Below are positions 26,186 to 38,392 of a DNA stretch of 49,527 bases, in pieces. Origin of the DNA: Candidatus Zhuqueibacterota bacterium (GTDB lineage: Bacteria > Zhuqueibacterota > Zhuqueibacteria > Residuimicrobiales > Krinioviventaceae); assembly GCA_016928775.1 (NCBI GenBank), contig JAFGKD010000056.1, forward strand, positions 1 through 49,527, in the 5' to 3' direction. The first letter of the stretch is position 1, and the number at the start of each line of letters is the position of its first letter. The position numbers and the translations under genes are program-made. Below the pieces are notes generated by a model. The model was not told where the DNA came from, searched no databases, and worked only from the letters and a program-made list of their open reading frames with translations.

Positions 26186-26214
26186 TTGACTCTGATCTGG
26201 CATTGTTTTATATT
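26186..26214 (+). promoter_or_regulatory. Sigma-70-type promoter of the gatC-to-argF superoperon
   Basis: TTGACT (26186-26191) and TATATT (26209-26214) are exactly 17 bases apart, each one mismatch from consensus, in AT-rich DNA between the rpmA terminator and gatC. Transcription would start about 33 bases before the gatC ATG. The rest of the gap (26049-26185) is AT-rich and shows nothing else that I can name. Confidence 0.7.
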
Positions 26215-26253
26215 TGTCCCGAAAATTTTGTGTATTGCCGGTGAGGTTGAATA

Positions 26254-26541
26254 ATGGCTGTGACCATTCAAGAGGTAGATCATATTGCTCGGCTGGCAAA
26301 GCTGTCTTTTTCAGAGGATGAGAAAGAAAAATTTGTCGAGCAGTTTAACCAGATATTGACCTATATGGAAAAGTTGAATGAGCTGGATACCAGCGACGTT
26401 GAACCAACCTATAATGTTTTGGCTTTGACAAATGTGATGCGCCCGGACGAAGAAAAAACCTGGCTTAGCCAGGAAGAAGCTCTCGCTAATGCGCCACGGT
26501 CAAATCACGGTTTTTTCAGCGTACCCAAGGTGATTGGTTGA
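26254..26541 (+). CDS. gatC: Asp/Glu-tRNA amidotransferase subunit C
   Basis: This 95-residue protein has the GatC pattern: EVDHIARLAKLSFSEDEKEKF, then FNQILTYMEKLNELDTSDVEPT, VMRPDE and the end NHGFFSVPKVI. GatC clamps GatA to GatB in the complex that makes Gln-tRNA or Asn-tRNA by amidating misacylated tRNA. gatA and gatB are not next to it; the gene leads the Kdo/LPS operon instead. A GTGAGG ribosome site lies about 8 bases before the ATG. Confidence 0.94.
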   Translation: MAVTIQEVDHIARLAKLSFSEDEKEKFVEQFNQILTYMEKLNELDTSDVEPTYNVLALTNVMRPDEEKTWLSQEEALANAPRSNHGFFSVPKVIG

Positions 26542-26544
26542 GCT

Positions 26545-29771
<3,227 letters not shown>

Positions 29772-29772
<1 letters not shown>

Positions 29773-30332
29773 TGGGACGCTTTTGTCTAGATGAGGATAA
29801 AGCGACCGCTAAAATCAAACGACTCCGTTTGCTGCTGTTTGATGTCGATGGTGTGCTTACAAATGGCGAGTTAGTCTATGGCCCCGGCAACGCAGAATAT
29901 AAACGCTTCAATGCGCAGGATGGTCTCGGATTTGTCCTGGCACAAAAAGCAGGATTAAAAACCGGCATTATAACTGCACGGTGCAGCGAGCTTGTTGAAC
30001 GCCGCGCCAAAGAACTCAACCTGGATTGCTGTTTTCAAGGTTATGAAAAAGTGCCGGCTTTTGAAAAAGTATTAGCGGAACATGGCCTGATTGACGACGA
30101 GGTCTGCTATATGGGTGATGATCTGTTAGACCTCGCGCTGATGCGACGCGCCGGCTTTTCAGCAGCACCCGCAAATGCACGACCCGAAATAGTGTCATCT
30201 GCGCACTATGTGACCTCGACCAAAGGTGGCGAGGGTGCTGCTCGCGAATTGATTGAAGTTGTTCTCAAAGCTAGAGATGCATGGGAACCGCTGTTGAAGA
30301 TATTTTTATCAGATTGTAAAGCATGGATTTGA
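29772..30332 (+). CDS. kdsC: Kdo-8-phosphate phosphatase
   Basis: At 186 residues this HAD-family enzyme has the nucleophile motif LLLFDVDGVLTNG (D24, D26), IITARCSELVERRAKEL and the late YMGDDLLDLALM. It dephosphorylates Kdo-8-phosphate, the step after KdsA. The TGATG junction with kdsA gives a one-base overlap. The start residues are a little longer than in short KdsC, and no C-terminal cytidylyltransferase fusion is present. Confidence 0.95.
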
Positions 30333-30342
30333 AACCTGAAAA

Positions 30343-31320
30343 GTGCTTGATGAACAAAAAATATTAGCGTGCGCTCGTCGTGTTTTTGCCATTGAAAGTC
30401 AAGCCATACACGCCCTTGGCAATATGCTGGATGACCAGTTTGTCCGAGCTATTCAACTCATTCTTGAGTGCCGAGGCCGAATCATCGTGACAGGTATTGG
30501 CAAATCGGGGGTTATTGGACAAAAAATGTCGGCCACTTTTTCGAGTACAGGCACGCCGTCATTTTTTTTGCATCCCGCTGAAGCAATTCACGGTGATCTC
30601 GGCATGGTCACACGAGATGATATGGTCATTTGCCTTTCAAAAAGCGGCAATACAAATGAAATTAGCGCCATCATTCCGACGTTAAAAAAGATAGGCGTGC
30701 CGATTATCACCCTAACCGGCAACCTCCGATCATCATTGGCGGAGCGGAGTGACGTTGTGCTAAACGTCTGCGTCGAAAACGAGGCGTGCCCCAATGATCT
30801 GGCGCCAACCGCGAGCACCGTGGCTATGTTAGCCATGGGCGATGCCCTGGCCGTCGCGCTGCTGGAACAACGCGGCTTTCAAAAAGAAGATTTTGCTTTT
30901 TTTCATCCCGGCGGTTCGTTGGGACGCCAGTTTGTCACAATTGACGAGATTATGTTCACCGGATCGCGCATCCCGCTGGTTCCGCTTGACGCTGGTTTGC
31001 AGCAGATCATCAGCGAGATTTCCACAAAACGCCTCGGCGGCACATGTGTTGTGGAGGATAGCGGGATTTTAGCCGGGATTATAACTGATGGCGACATGCG
31101 TCGCCTGTGGTCGCAGCCGGTGAATATCGACAAACTGACGGCAAAAGATATCATGAACGCTGATCCCAAAACCATCGAGACCGGCGCACTGGCTACACAA
31201 GCGTTTAAAATATTGGACCAGCATAATATCATGCAAATTATCGTTGTCGATGTGAAAAAAAAGCCCATTGGCATGATTCATCTGCATGATTTGTTAGATG
31301 CCGGAATTGGCTCGCGGTAA
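30343..31320 (+). CDS. kdsD: Arabinose-5-phosphate isomerase
   Basis: This 325-residue protein has a SIS sugar isomerase domain (IIVTGIGKSGVIGQKMSATFSS, SSTGTPSFFLHPAEAIHGDLGM, SKSGNTNEI) followed by two CBS repeats (about 205-325; EIMFTGSRIPLV, AKDIMNADPKTI, GMIHLHDLLDAG). It makes arabinose-5-phosphate from ribulose-5-phosphate for KdsA. The start is GTG at 30343, ten bases after kdsC; the ribosome site is weak. GutQ-type paralogues share this layout, but the context fixes the role as KdsD. Confidence 0.95.
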   Translation: MLDEQKILACARRVFAIESQAIHALGNMLDDQFVRAIQLILECRGRIIVTGIGKSGVIGQKMSATFSSTGTPSFFLHPAEAIHGDLGMVTRDDMVICLSKSGNTNEISAIIPTLKKIGVPIITLTGNLRSSLAERSDVVLNVCVENEACPNDLAPTASTVAMLAMGDALAVALLEQRGFQKEDFAFFHPGGSLGRQFVTIDEIMFTGSRIPLVPLDAGLQQIISEISTKRLGGTCVVEDSGILAGIITDGDMRRLWSQPVNIDKLTAKDIMNADPKTIETGALATQAFKILDQHNIMQIIVVDVKKKPIGMIHLHDLLDAGIGSR

Positions 31321-31346
31321 AAAATTGTTCTGTTGTATGGTGCGTT

Positions 31347-32039
31347 ATGAAAAAATATAAAAAATATAAAAAGTATGTATGGTTGTTATTCTTTACAGTG
31401 ATCGTCGTCCAGTGCTCGCGTGATGAGTCTACTGTTATGGATAAAACGGAAAGCAAAAGATTTCCGGACCAGGAAATCTGGGACTTTGAAGCCAAGACAA
31501 CAACCAATGGCAAGCTTGAAGCCTTGATTCAAGCAGGACATATGCAGCGTTTTTCAAAAGAATCCCTGATGCTGTTTCATGATGGTGTTCACGTCGACTT
31601 TTATGATGATCAAGGTGAACACGCATCGGTGCTCACTGCCGACAAGGGCGAATACGATATGGAAACGGAAAATGTCAAAGCCTCCGGCAATGTCGTTGTC
31701 GTCTCGGATAGCGGAATTACATTATATACTGAAGAATTGTTTTACAACCGGGAAAGCGATCGGATTGTTTCCAACACGCATGTTAAAGTTGAAACAGATG
31801 AGGGACATATTCTGCATGGTGTAGGATTTGAATCGGATGCACAAATGGAATTCTGGGAAATACGGCAACCCTATGATGGCGTGGCGCCAAAAGGCGTCGA
31901 TCTCTCACTGGATCGGTTTGAAAGAAAGCGCCAGCCGGATAGCACCATGGTGGATTCTAATGTAGGCGTTGATACAACGGTATTCGATCCTGCTGTTGTC
32001 GATTCGACGCGTCCGGATACTGTGTTTGAACAGAAATGA
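31347..32039 (+). CDS. lptC: LPS export lipoprotein LptC
   Basis: A 230-residue protein with a lysine/tyrosine-rich start, a hydrophobic stretch and VVQC, a possible lipobox (C23). The body has an LptC/OstA-like beta-jellyroll (LTADKGEYDMETENVKASGNVVVVSDSG, TEELFYNRESDRI). Its position between kdsD and an OstA protein matches lptC in most Gram-negatives. The C-terminal part (about 190-230) is a low-complexity D/V/T-rich tail of unknown purpose. The stop overlaps the lptA start (ATGA). Confidence 0.86.
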   Translation: MKKYKKYKKYVWLLFFTVIVVQCSRDESTVMDKTESKRFPDQEIWDFEAKTTTNGKLEALIQAGHMQRFSKESLMLFHDGVHVDFYDDQGEHASVLTADKGEYDMETENVKASGNVVVVSDSGITLYTEELFYNRESDRIVSNTHVKVETDEGHILHGVGFESDAQMEFWEIRQPYDGVAPKGVDLSLDRFERKRQPDSTMVDSNVGVDTTVFDPAVVDSTRPDTVFEQK

Positions 32040-33289
32040 ACTTTCGGTTGCAAATCTTTTTTTTCTTTGTTCTTTGTCAATTTTCTTTTCCGCAAGATGC
32101 CGGTACCCGACAGGAGGAAAAGCTTCGACTCGTCCACGCTGATATACTGCGCGGCCAAAAGATGGGTGAACAGAAACTGCGGCAATTTATTGGCAATGTG
32201 ATGTTCCGGCAGGGAGCCGCCACGTTGACGTGCGAACGAGCAACAGAGTATGAGAACACCGGCCGTTATGTTCTTTATGGTGATGTCGCCTATGTCGATA
32301 CAGCCAAATCGTTGTATGGCGACAAGATCACCTATTATGAATCGACAAAGATTGCCTATGTGGAAGGAAATGTGCGACTTGTCGATTCGACGAAAACCTT
32401 GACGGCGGATCGTATCCGGTATCATGACGAGGAAGAGGAAGCATACGCTACAGGTCATGTTTGCCTCGTCGACGCCGAGGAGAATATCGACCTCGTTGGT
32501 GACAACGGCGAGTACAAACGCAACAGCGGCTATGCAAAAGTGACCGGAAACGCCGTGTTGACAAAATTGGACTCTGCCAGGACGGATACGCTTCTCATTT
32601 ATGGCCTCGTCTTTCAAATGTTTGATGATGGCGAACGGTTTTTAGTGACCGATAGCGTTCGTGTCCTGCGCGGTGAGATTGAAGCCTTTTGTGATTCGCT
32701 TGAATATTTTCAGGAACAAAGTATCATCAAACTGTCAAATTCGCCGCGAGTTCATCAAAAACGGCAGTACCTTACGGGCCAGTCGGTATCACTTTTAATG
32801 CGTGAATCGGATGTCAAAGCCATTCATATTGTTGGACATGCCATTGCTTCATCCATTGTAGATTCGGCTATTACGACCCCGGTTCCGTACGATCTGCTCT
32901 CCGGTCAGGATATGATGGTGTATGTGACCGATGAAAAAATCGATTCCGTGCTGATCCAGGAGCAAGCGACGAGCTATTATCATGTGATCGAGGATGGTGA
33001 AGAAAAAGGACTTAATAAAGTGCTGGGCGATGCCTTGTTCATCCGATTTCAGCAGGATACACTCTCGAGCGTGCGCGTCATGAGCTCGCCGAGTTCTTCG
33101 GTTGGACAATTCCATCCCCCAACGCATCGCACGGAATTGGAGGCAGAGTTGCGGATGGAATTGACCAGGTTGAATATTGTCGTGCAAGAATCCGAACAGT
33201 CAACAGCATCGGCTTTAATAGATAGTACAAAAGATGATTTTCCAGCGCGAATAGAACAACATGAGCAAACAACAGATACTGAAAAGTGA
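32036..33289 (+). CDS. lptA: LptA/OstA-like periplasmic LPS-transport protein
   Basis: This 417-residue protein has a signal peptide ending about FSFPQD and repeated OstA-type beta strands: RQFIGNVMFRQGAATLTCERA, YVLYGDVAYVDTAKSLYGDKITYYE, AYVEGNVRLVDSTKTLTADRIRYHD and AKVTGNAVL. It is longer than E. coli LptA (185), as in Bacteroidetes-type OstA proteins, so it may bridge more of the periplasm. It would form the bridge that carries LPS from LptBFGC to LptDE. lptF, lptG and lptD are not in the window. It overlaps lptC by 4 bases and lptB by 29. Confidence 0.85.
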   Translation: MNFRLQIFFFFVLCQFSFPQDAGTRQEEKLRLVHADILRGQKMGEQKLRQFIGNVMFRQGAATLTCERATEYENTGRYVLYGDVAYVDTAKSLYGDKITYYESTKIAYVEGNVRLVDSTKTLTADRIRYHDEEEEAYATGHVCLVDAEENIDLVGDNGEYKRNSGYAKVTGNAVLTKLDSARTDTLLIYGLVFQMFDDGERFLVTDSVRVLRGEIEAFCDSLEYFQEQSIIKLSNSPRVHQKRQYLTGQSVSLLMRESDVKAIHIVGHAIASSIVDSAITTPVPYDLLSGQDMMVYVTDEKIDSVLIQEQATSYYHVIEDGEEKGLNKVLGDALFIRFQQDTLSSVRVMSSPSSSVGQFHPPTHRTELEAELRMELTRLNIVVQESEQSTASALIDSTKDDFPARIEQHEQTTDTEK

Positions 33290-33998
33290 CAAACTGATTA
33301 AAATTTACGGCAAACGACGAGTCGTCGATAATGTCAGTATAGAGATCAGTCAGGGTGAAACTGTTGGTTTGTTGGGTCCGAATGGTGCCGGAAAAACGAC
33401 GACGTTTTATATGATTGTGGGCATGATTCGCCCAAAGCGCGGTCGGATTTTTTTTGGTGATGAAGAGATCACCAAACTGCCCATGTACAAACGCGCCCGA
33501 AAAGGTATCGCTTATTTATCGCAAGAGGCATCCGTTTTTCGACAACTGTCCGTGGAAGATAACTTGATGGCGATATTACAAACGCTACCCATGACGCGCA
33601 AACAGCAAAAGGATAAAGCATACCAATTGATGAACGAATTGGATGTGGCCCGATTGGCGAGGCACAAAGCGGCAACTTTGTCCGGTGGAGAGCGACGACG
33701 CGTGGAGATTTGTCGTGCTCTGACGACAGATCCCAAGTTTATTCTCTTGGACGAACCATTCGCGGGTGTAGATCCGATCGCTGTCGAGGACATTCAGAGA
33801 ATTGTTGTGAGATTGCGAGAACGTAATATTGGTGTACTGATCACTGACCATAATGTTCATGAAACGCTGTCCATTACTGATCGCGCCTATTTGCTCTTTG
33901 AAGGGCGCGTTTTAAAAACCGGTACAGCTGATTTTTTAGCAAATGATCCGGAGGCTCGCAAGTTTTACCTTGGTGACAGCTTTAGATTGGATCGCTAA
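33261..33998 (+). CDS. lptB: LPS export ABC transporter ATPase LptB
   Basis: A 245-residue ABC ATPase with Walker A GLLGPNGAGKTTTFYM, the LSGGERRRVEICRALTTDP signature, Walker B FILLDEPFAGVDPIAV and the H-loop ITDHNVHETLSI. The DHNVRETL-type H-loop and YLSQEASVFRQLSVEDNL are hallmarks of LptB. It powers extraction of LPS from the inner membrane with LptF/LptG. Its start lies inside the end of lptA. The lptB-rpoN order downstream is the classic one. Confidence 0.96.
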   Translation: MSKQQILKSDKLIKIYGKRRVVDNVSIEISQGETVGLLGPNGAGKTTTFYMIVGMIRPKRGRIFFGDEEITKLPMYKRARKGIAYLSQEASVFRQLSVEDNLMAILQTLPMTRKQQKDKAYQLMNELDVARLARHKAATLSGGERRRVEICRALTTDPKFILLDEPFAGVDPIAVEDIQRIVVRLRERNIGVLITDHNVHETLSITDRAYLLFEGRVLKTGTADFLANDPEARKFYLGDSFRLDR

Positions 33999-34065
33999 TT
34001 TTTAAACTATAAATCTCGGGTGTGCACATGAATTTGATGAGGAAGGGATAAGGGAGTTAAAAGGC

Positions 34066-35493
34066 ATGGTACGGTTAGGTCAACATTTAAGTTTGCAGAT
34101 GAGACAATCACCGCAACAGGTGTTGCTGTCATCTTTGTTGCAGCTGCCCATCATGAGTCTGGAGCAACGTCTCTCCATGGAGCTGGAAATGAATCCGCTT
34201 CTTGAAATGGAGCAGGAGCAGGAACTCGAGCAAGAGATGGAGGAAACGCAGGAAAAGCTTGAAGATGACGAAGATATAGATGAGGAGAGCATCGGAGAGG
34301 CTGAGATCGAAAAGGAAAAGGAGGAGATCGACTGGGATGAAATCCTCAACGATGAGGATAATTATGAATTTCGATTGCCGCGTGAAAAAAATGAAGAGGA
34401 AAACGGCCGCGTCGAAGTTCATCAGGAATCCTTGACTGATTACCTCATGTCGCAACTGCATATGACCAATATGACGGCGGCAGAATTGGTTGTTGGCGAA
34501 TACATCATTTGGAACATAAATAATGTCGGCTATGTCGTGACAGATACTGAAACAATCGCTGAAAATCTCGAAGAGGATGTTGAGACAATCGAACGAATTC
34601 TCGACATCATTCAAGGATTTGATCCCCCGGGGATCGGAGCCCGGAATTTGCAGGAATGCTTGCTCATCCAGCTTTATCAGCAAAATCCCAGGCACGACTT
34701 GGCGGTGAAAATGATTCGCGATCACTATGAGGATTTTAAAAACAAGCGTTTTGAACGACTCGCCAAAGAGATGATGATTGATCTCGACGCGGTCAAGGAA
34801 ACAATGGAACATATCACCAAACTCAATCCCAAACCCGGTGAAGGGTACGTCACCTACGCAAATAATTATATCGTTCCGGACATTGAAGTCCGAAAACAGG
34901 ACGGTGAGTTTAAAATATTTATGCACGATTTTAATGTACCGCAGCTTCGCATCAATCATGAATATAGAAAAATGATGTTGGATAAAAAGAAAACGAGCAA
35001 GGAGACGCGCGATTTCATCCGTCAACGTTTGGAATCCGCACGCTGGCTCATCAATTCAATACATCAACGGCGAGCGACAATTCTGCGAACGGTTGAAGCC
35101 ATTATCGAAAAGCAACATGACTTTTTCGAAAAAGGTCCGGAAAATCTCAAGCCAATGATTCTGAAAGATATTGCGGATGAAATCGGTATGGATATTTCCA
35201 CCATCAGCCGCGTCACGAACGGCAAATATATCCAAACAGAATATGGTGTGTTTGAGCTGAAATATTTTTTCAGTGAAAAATATGTCACAGAAGATGGGGA
35301 AGATGTCTCGAATAAAAAGATTAAAGCGATTATCAAGAACTTGTGCGATAATGAGCCATCGGATAAACCCTACAATGATCAAAAAATTTCCGAGATATTA
35401 AATAACGAGGGTTTTCCTGTTGCGCGTCGAACTGTCGCCAAATATCGTGAACAGATGAATATACCGGTTGCTCGCCTCAGGCGGAGGATCTAA
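34066..35493 (+). CDS. rpoN: RNA polymerase sigma-54 factor
   Basis: At 475 residues it has all RpoN regions: the Q/L-rich activator region (QHLSLQMRQSPQQVLLSSLLQLPIMSLEQRL, residues 5-35), a very acidic region II (about 45-105), the core-binding domain (IQGFDPPGIGARNLQECLL), an HTH (DIADEIGMDISTISRVTNGKYI) and the RpoN box ARRTVAKYR (453-461) near the C-terminus. It directs polymerase to -24/-12 promoters and needs an AAA+ activator such as the one at 47717-49351. GGGAG lies upstream of the ATG. It follows lptB by 67 bases. Confidence 0.97.
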   Translation: MVRLGQHLSLQMRQSPQQVLLSSLLQLPIMSLEQRLSMELEMNPLLEMEQEQELEQEMEETQEKLEDDEDIDEESIGEAEIEKEKEEIDWDEILNDEDNYEFRLPREKNEEENGRVEVHQESLTDYLMSQLHMTNMTAAELVVGEYIIWNINNVGYVVTDTETIAENLEEDVETIERILDIIQGFDPPGIGARNLQECLLIQLYQQNPRHDLAVKMIRDHYEDFKNKRFERLAKEMMIDLDAVKETMEHITKLNPKPGEGYVTYANNYIVPDIEVRKQDGEFKIFMHDFNVPQLRINHEYRKMMLDKKKTSKETRDFIRQRLESARWLINSIHQRRATILRTVEAIIEKQHDFFEKGPENLKPMILKDIADEIGMDISTISRVTNGKYIQTEYGVFELKYFFSEKYVTEDGEDVSNKKIKAIIKNLCDNEPSDKPYNDQKISEILNNEGFPVARRTVAKYREQMNIPVARLRRRI

Positions 35494-35499
35494 CATTCC

Positions 35500-36045
35500 A
35501 TGTCAATTCTAAAAGAATTTCACGCTACAACTGTAATCGGTCTCAAACATAAGAACAAGGTTGTGCTGGCCGGTGACGGTCAGGTGACCTATGGAGAGAC
35601 CGTGCTCAAATCCAGGGCGAAAAAAGTTCGCAAGCTTTATCACGGCAATGTATTGGCCGGATTCGCCGGGGCCGCGGCTGATGCCTTTACATTATTTGAA
35701 CGCTTTGAAGAAAAACTGACAGACGCCAATGGTAATCTCGGTCGCGCTGCTGTTGAGATGGCAAAAGACTGGCGTATGGATCGCTACCTTCGTCGTCTGG
35801 AGGCCGTTCTCGTCGTTTTGGATAAAAAACACATTTTCCTCATATCTGGCACCGGCGATGTTATTGAGCCGGATGACAATGTTATTGCTATCGGTTCCGG
35901 AGGTGATTTTGCCCTGGTTGCTGCTCGTGCGCTCATGGCGCATTCGGATCTGGATGCCGTCAAGATTGCCAGAGAAGCCATGCGTATTGCGGCACAGATT
36001 TGTATTTATACGAATGATAATATTATCGTGGAAGAATTGACCTAG
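35500..36045 (+). CDS. hslV: ATP-dependent protease subunit HslV
   Basis: This 181-residue protein is a proteasome-like peptidase. The N-terminus ends [26 protein letters not shown]; the mature catalytic threonine should be T10 after removal of nine residues. [16 protein letters not shown] and [11 protein letters not shown] are conserved. It assembles with HslU for ATP-driven degradation of misfolded proteins. It begins 6 bases after rpoN and is followed by hslU after a short gap. Confidence 0.96.
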   Translation: MSILKEFHATTVIGLKHKNKVVLAGDGQVTYGETVLKSRAKKVRKLYHGNVLAGFAGAAADAFTLFERFEEKLTDANGNLGRAAVEMAKDWRMDRYLRRLEAVLVVLDKKHIFLISGTGDVIEPDDNVIAIGSGGDFALVAARALMAHSDLDAVKIAREAMRIAAQICIYTNDNIIVEELT

Positions 36046-36083
36046 AATCAGATATTCTGCAAATGAAACGAGTGGATTTTCGA

Positions 36084-37439
36084 ATGAATAAAACCCCGCA
36101 GGAAATAGTCCAGGAACTTGACAAATATATTATTGGTCAGGATAATGCAAAAAAATCTGTAGCTATCGCCCTGCGCAATCGTTGGCGACGACAACAAGTG
36201 CCAGTCGAGCTGCGCGAAGAAATTATGCCAAACAATATTATTCTCATCGGTCCGACCGGCGTTGGCAAAACAGAGATCGCACGTCGCCTGGCAAAACTGG
36301 ATAACTCGCCGTTCGTCAAGGTGGAAGCGTCCAAATTCACCGAAGTCGGTTATGTTGGTCGCGATGTGGAATCGATTGTACGCGACCTTGTTGATCAAGC
36401 CGTTAACATGGTTCGCAGCGAATATGTTGAACGTGTGCAGGACAAGGCAGAAGAATTGGCTGTCGAACAGTTGCTCGATATTTTGTTACCGCCACCACCC
36501 ATGCCGAAAGCACACAATGCCGAGGATAAACAAAAACAAAAAGAACGGGAGGAGAAATATCGGCGCAATCGGGAAAAGATGCACAAGCAGTTGATTGAAG
36601 GCAAGCTTGACGGCCGCATGATTGAGCTGGATGTGAATTTGGAACCCTCGGCCATCATGCAGGTTTTTTCGCCCATCGGGATGGAGGAGATGGGATTAAA
36701 TATTCAGGATTTGCTGGGGCCGATGATGCCGCCGAAAAAGAAAAAACGTCGCTTGTCCATTTCCGAAGCTTTGATCGTGCTGCAACAGGAAGAGACACAG
36801 AAACTCATTGATATGGAAGAGGTCGTCAGCGAAGCCATTCATCGTGTGGAAGAGACGGGGATCGTCTTTTTGGATGAAATCGATAAAATCGCCGGTGAGA
36901 ACTCGGGTAGCGGTCCGGATGTGTCGCGTGAGGGCGTACAACGCGACCTGCTGCCGGTCATTGAAGGGACAAATGTTGTTACCAAATACGGCATGGTGCG
37001 CACCGATCACATTTTGTTCATCGCCTCCGGCGCGTTCCACGTCTCCAAACCTTCCGATTTGATCCCCGAACTCCAGGGTCGTTTCCCGATTCGTGTGGAA
37101 CTGACCAGCTTGAGCGCGGCCGACTTTGAGCGTATCCTCACTGAGCCGAAAAATGCGTTGATCAAACAATACACCGCCCTCATCGAGACCGAAGGTGTGA
37201 ACATCAAATTTACCAAAGGCGCTGTGAAAGAAATTGCCGATATCGCATCGGAGGTTAATCAGCAGTCCGAAAACATCGGCGCTCGTCGTTTGCACACGAT
37301 CATGAGCAATTTGCTTGAGGATATACTTTTTGATTTGCCCAAAAGCGATGCAAAGCTGATTAAAATTTCGCAAAAGATGGTGCGGGAAAAGTTGAAAGAA
37401 ATTATTCAGGACGAAGACCTGAGTCAGTATATTTTATAG
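36084..37439 (+). CDS. hslU: ATP-dependent protease ATPase subunit HslU
   Basis: This AAA+ protein (451 residues from 36084) has Walker [18 protein letters not shown], the [19 protein letters not shown] segment, an inserted domain with a charged stretch (about 135-215), Walker [22 protein letters not shown] and the C-terminal EDLSQYIL that docks into HslV. I prefer the ATG at 36084 because family members start MxxxTPxEIV and GTGGA lies before it; an ATG at 36063 would add seven residues without a ribosome site. Its last base overlaps the region upstream of argF. Confidence 0.95.
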   Translation: MNKTPQEIVQELDKYIIGQDNAKKSVAIALRNRWRRQQVPVELREEIMPNNIILIGPTGVGKTEIARRLAKLDNSPFVKVEASKFTEVGYVGRDVESIVRDLVDQAVNMVRSEYVERVQDKAEELAVEQLLDILLPPPPMPKAHNAEDKQKQKEREEKYRRNREKMHKQLIEGKLDGRMIELDVNLEPSAIMQVFSPIGMEEMGLNIQDLLGPMMPPKKKKRRLSISEALIVLQQEETQKLIDMEEVVSEAIHRVEETGIVFLDEIDKIAGENSGSGPDVSREGVQRDLLPVIEGTNVVTKYGMVRTDHILFIASGAFHVSKPSDLIPELQGRFPIRVELTSLSAADFERILTEPKNALIKQYTALIETEGVNIKFTKGAVKEIADIASEVNQQSENIGARRLHTIMSNLLEDILFDLPKSDAKLIKISQKMVREKLKEIIQDEDLSQYIL

Positions 37440-37450
37440 TGGAGATTGAT

Positions 37451-38362
37451 GTGAAGCGGGATTTTTTACAAATAACGGATTTCAGTCGAGATGAACTTTT
37501 TGCGCTGTTTGCGCTCTGCGCTGAGCTGAAAGCAAAAACCAAAGCGCGGCAACAGCATCACCTCCTCAAGGGTCAAACCCTGGCGATGTTGTTTCAGAAA
37601 CCCTCAACCCGAACGCGCGTCTCTTTTGAAGTCGGGATGTATCAATTAGGCGGGCATGCACTCTATCTGAGCCCTGCCGAAATTGGCCTCGGCAGTCGCG
37701 AGTCTGTCGCTGATGTGGCTCGCGTGCTCTCTCGATTTAACGACGGTATTATGGCGCGTGTCTTTGGACATGCTATTGTGGAAGAGTTGGCCGAGACCGC
37801 CAGCGTACCTGTCATCAATGGCCTCAGCGACCTCACGCATCCTTGCCAGGTTTTGGGCGATCTTTTTACAGCCTGCGAACATAAGGGTCGATATGAGAAT
37901 TTCAAAGTCGCGTACATAGGCGATGGCAATAACGTGACCAACTCCTGGATGAACCTCGCCGCGCTGCTGCATCTCGATCTCCGCATCGCATGCCCGCCAG
38001 GCTATGAACCCAATATGAATCTCCTTGAGAAAGCGAAAGCGGCGAAAAAAAGTGACATCTCAATCTATCACGATCCATTTGCTGCCATCAGAGATGCTGA
38101 TATTGTCTACACCGATGTGTGGGCGAGTATGGGACAGGAAGATGAAGCCGCAGCACGAAAAAAAATATTTGCACCTTATCAGGTCAATAAAAAACTGCTC
38201 ACAGCCGCAGCAAATGACTGCATCGTTGAGCATTGCCTGCCGGCACATCGCGGCGACGAGATAACGGATGAGGTCATCGACGGCGCGCATTCGGTGGTAT
38301 TTGATCAAGCCGAAAACCGGCTACATATTCAAAAAGCGATTCTGGTCACATTGATGAGATAA
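37451..38362 (+). CDS. argF: Ornithine carbamoyltransferase
   Basis: This 303-residue enzyme makes citrulline from ornithine and carbamoyl phosphate (arginine biosynthesis). It has the carbamoyl phosphate motif KPSTRTRVSFE, HPCQVLGDL and the ornithine-loop cysteine motif EHCLPAHRG. I start it at GTG 37451, since GGAG sits 6 bases upstream and KRDFLQITDFS is the usual OTC start; an upstream GTG (37439) overlaps hslU's stop. It is the last gene before the terminator, and is unrelated in function to the genes before it. Confidence 0.95.
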   Translation: MKRDFLQITDFSRDELFALFALCAELKAKTKARQQHHLLKGQTLAMLFQKPSTRTRVSFEVGMYQLGGHALYLSPAEIGLGSRESVADVARVLSRFNDGIMARVFGHAIVEELAETASVPVINGLSDLTHPCQVLGDLFTACEHKGRYENFKVAYIGDGNNVTNSWMNLAALLHLDLRIACPPGYEPNMNLLEKAKAAKKSDISIYHDPFAAIRDADIVYTDVWASMGQEDEAAARKKIFAPYQVNKKLLTAAANDCIVEHCLPAHRGDEITDEVIDGAHSVVFDQAENRLHIQKAILVTLMR

Positions 38363-38389
38363 AAAGCCCCGATTTTTTAACGGGGCTTT
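38363..38389. terminator. Bidirectional terminator between argF and the CsgG-like gene
   Basis: AAAGCCCCG (38363-38371) pairs with CGGGGCTTT (38381-38389) around a 9-base AT loop. On the minus strand the stem ends in TTTTT, so it serves the converging minus-strand gene best; on the plus strand the T run is only the three bases of the stem. Both flanking stops are within 5 bases. Confidence 0.85.
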
Positions 38390-38392
38390 GGG

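Noticed and set aside
34129..35025. 298-residue open frame opposite rpoN on the minus strand
   Set aside because: It is the shadow of the acidic and hydrophobic rpoN coding bias; rpoN is unmistakable and the shadow has no ribosome site or family motif.
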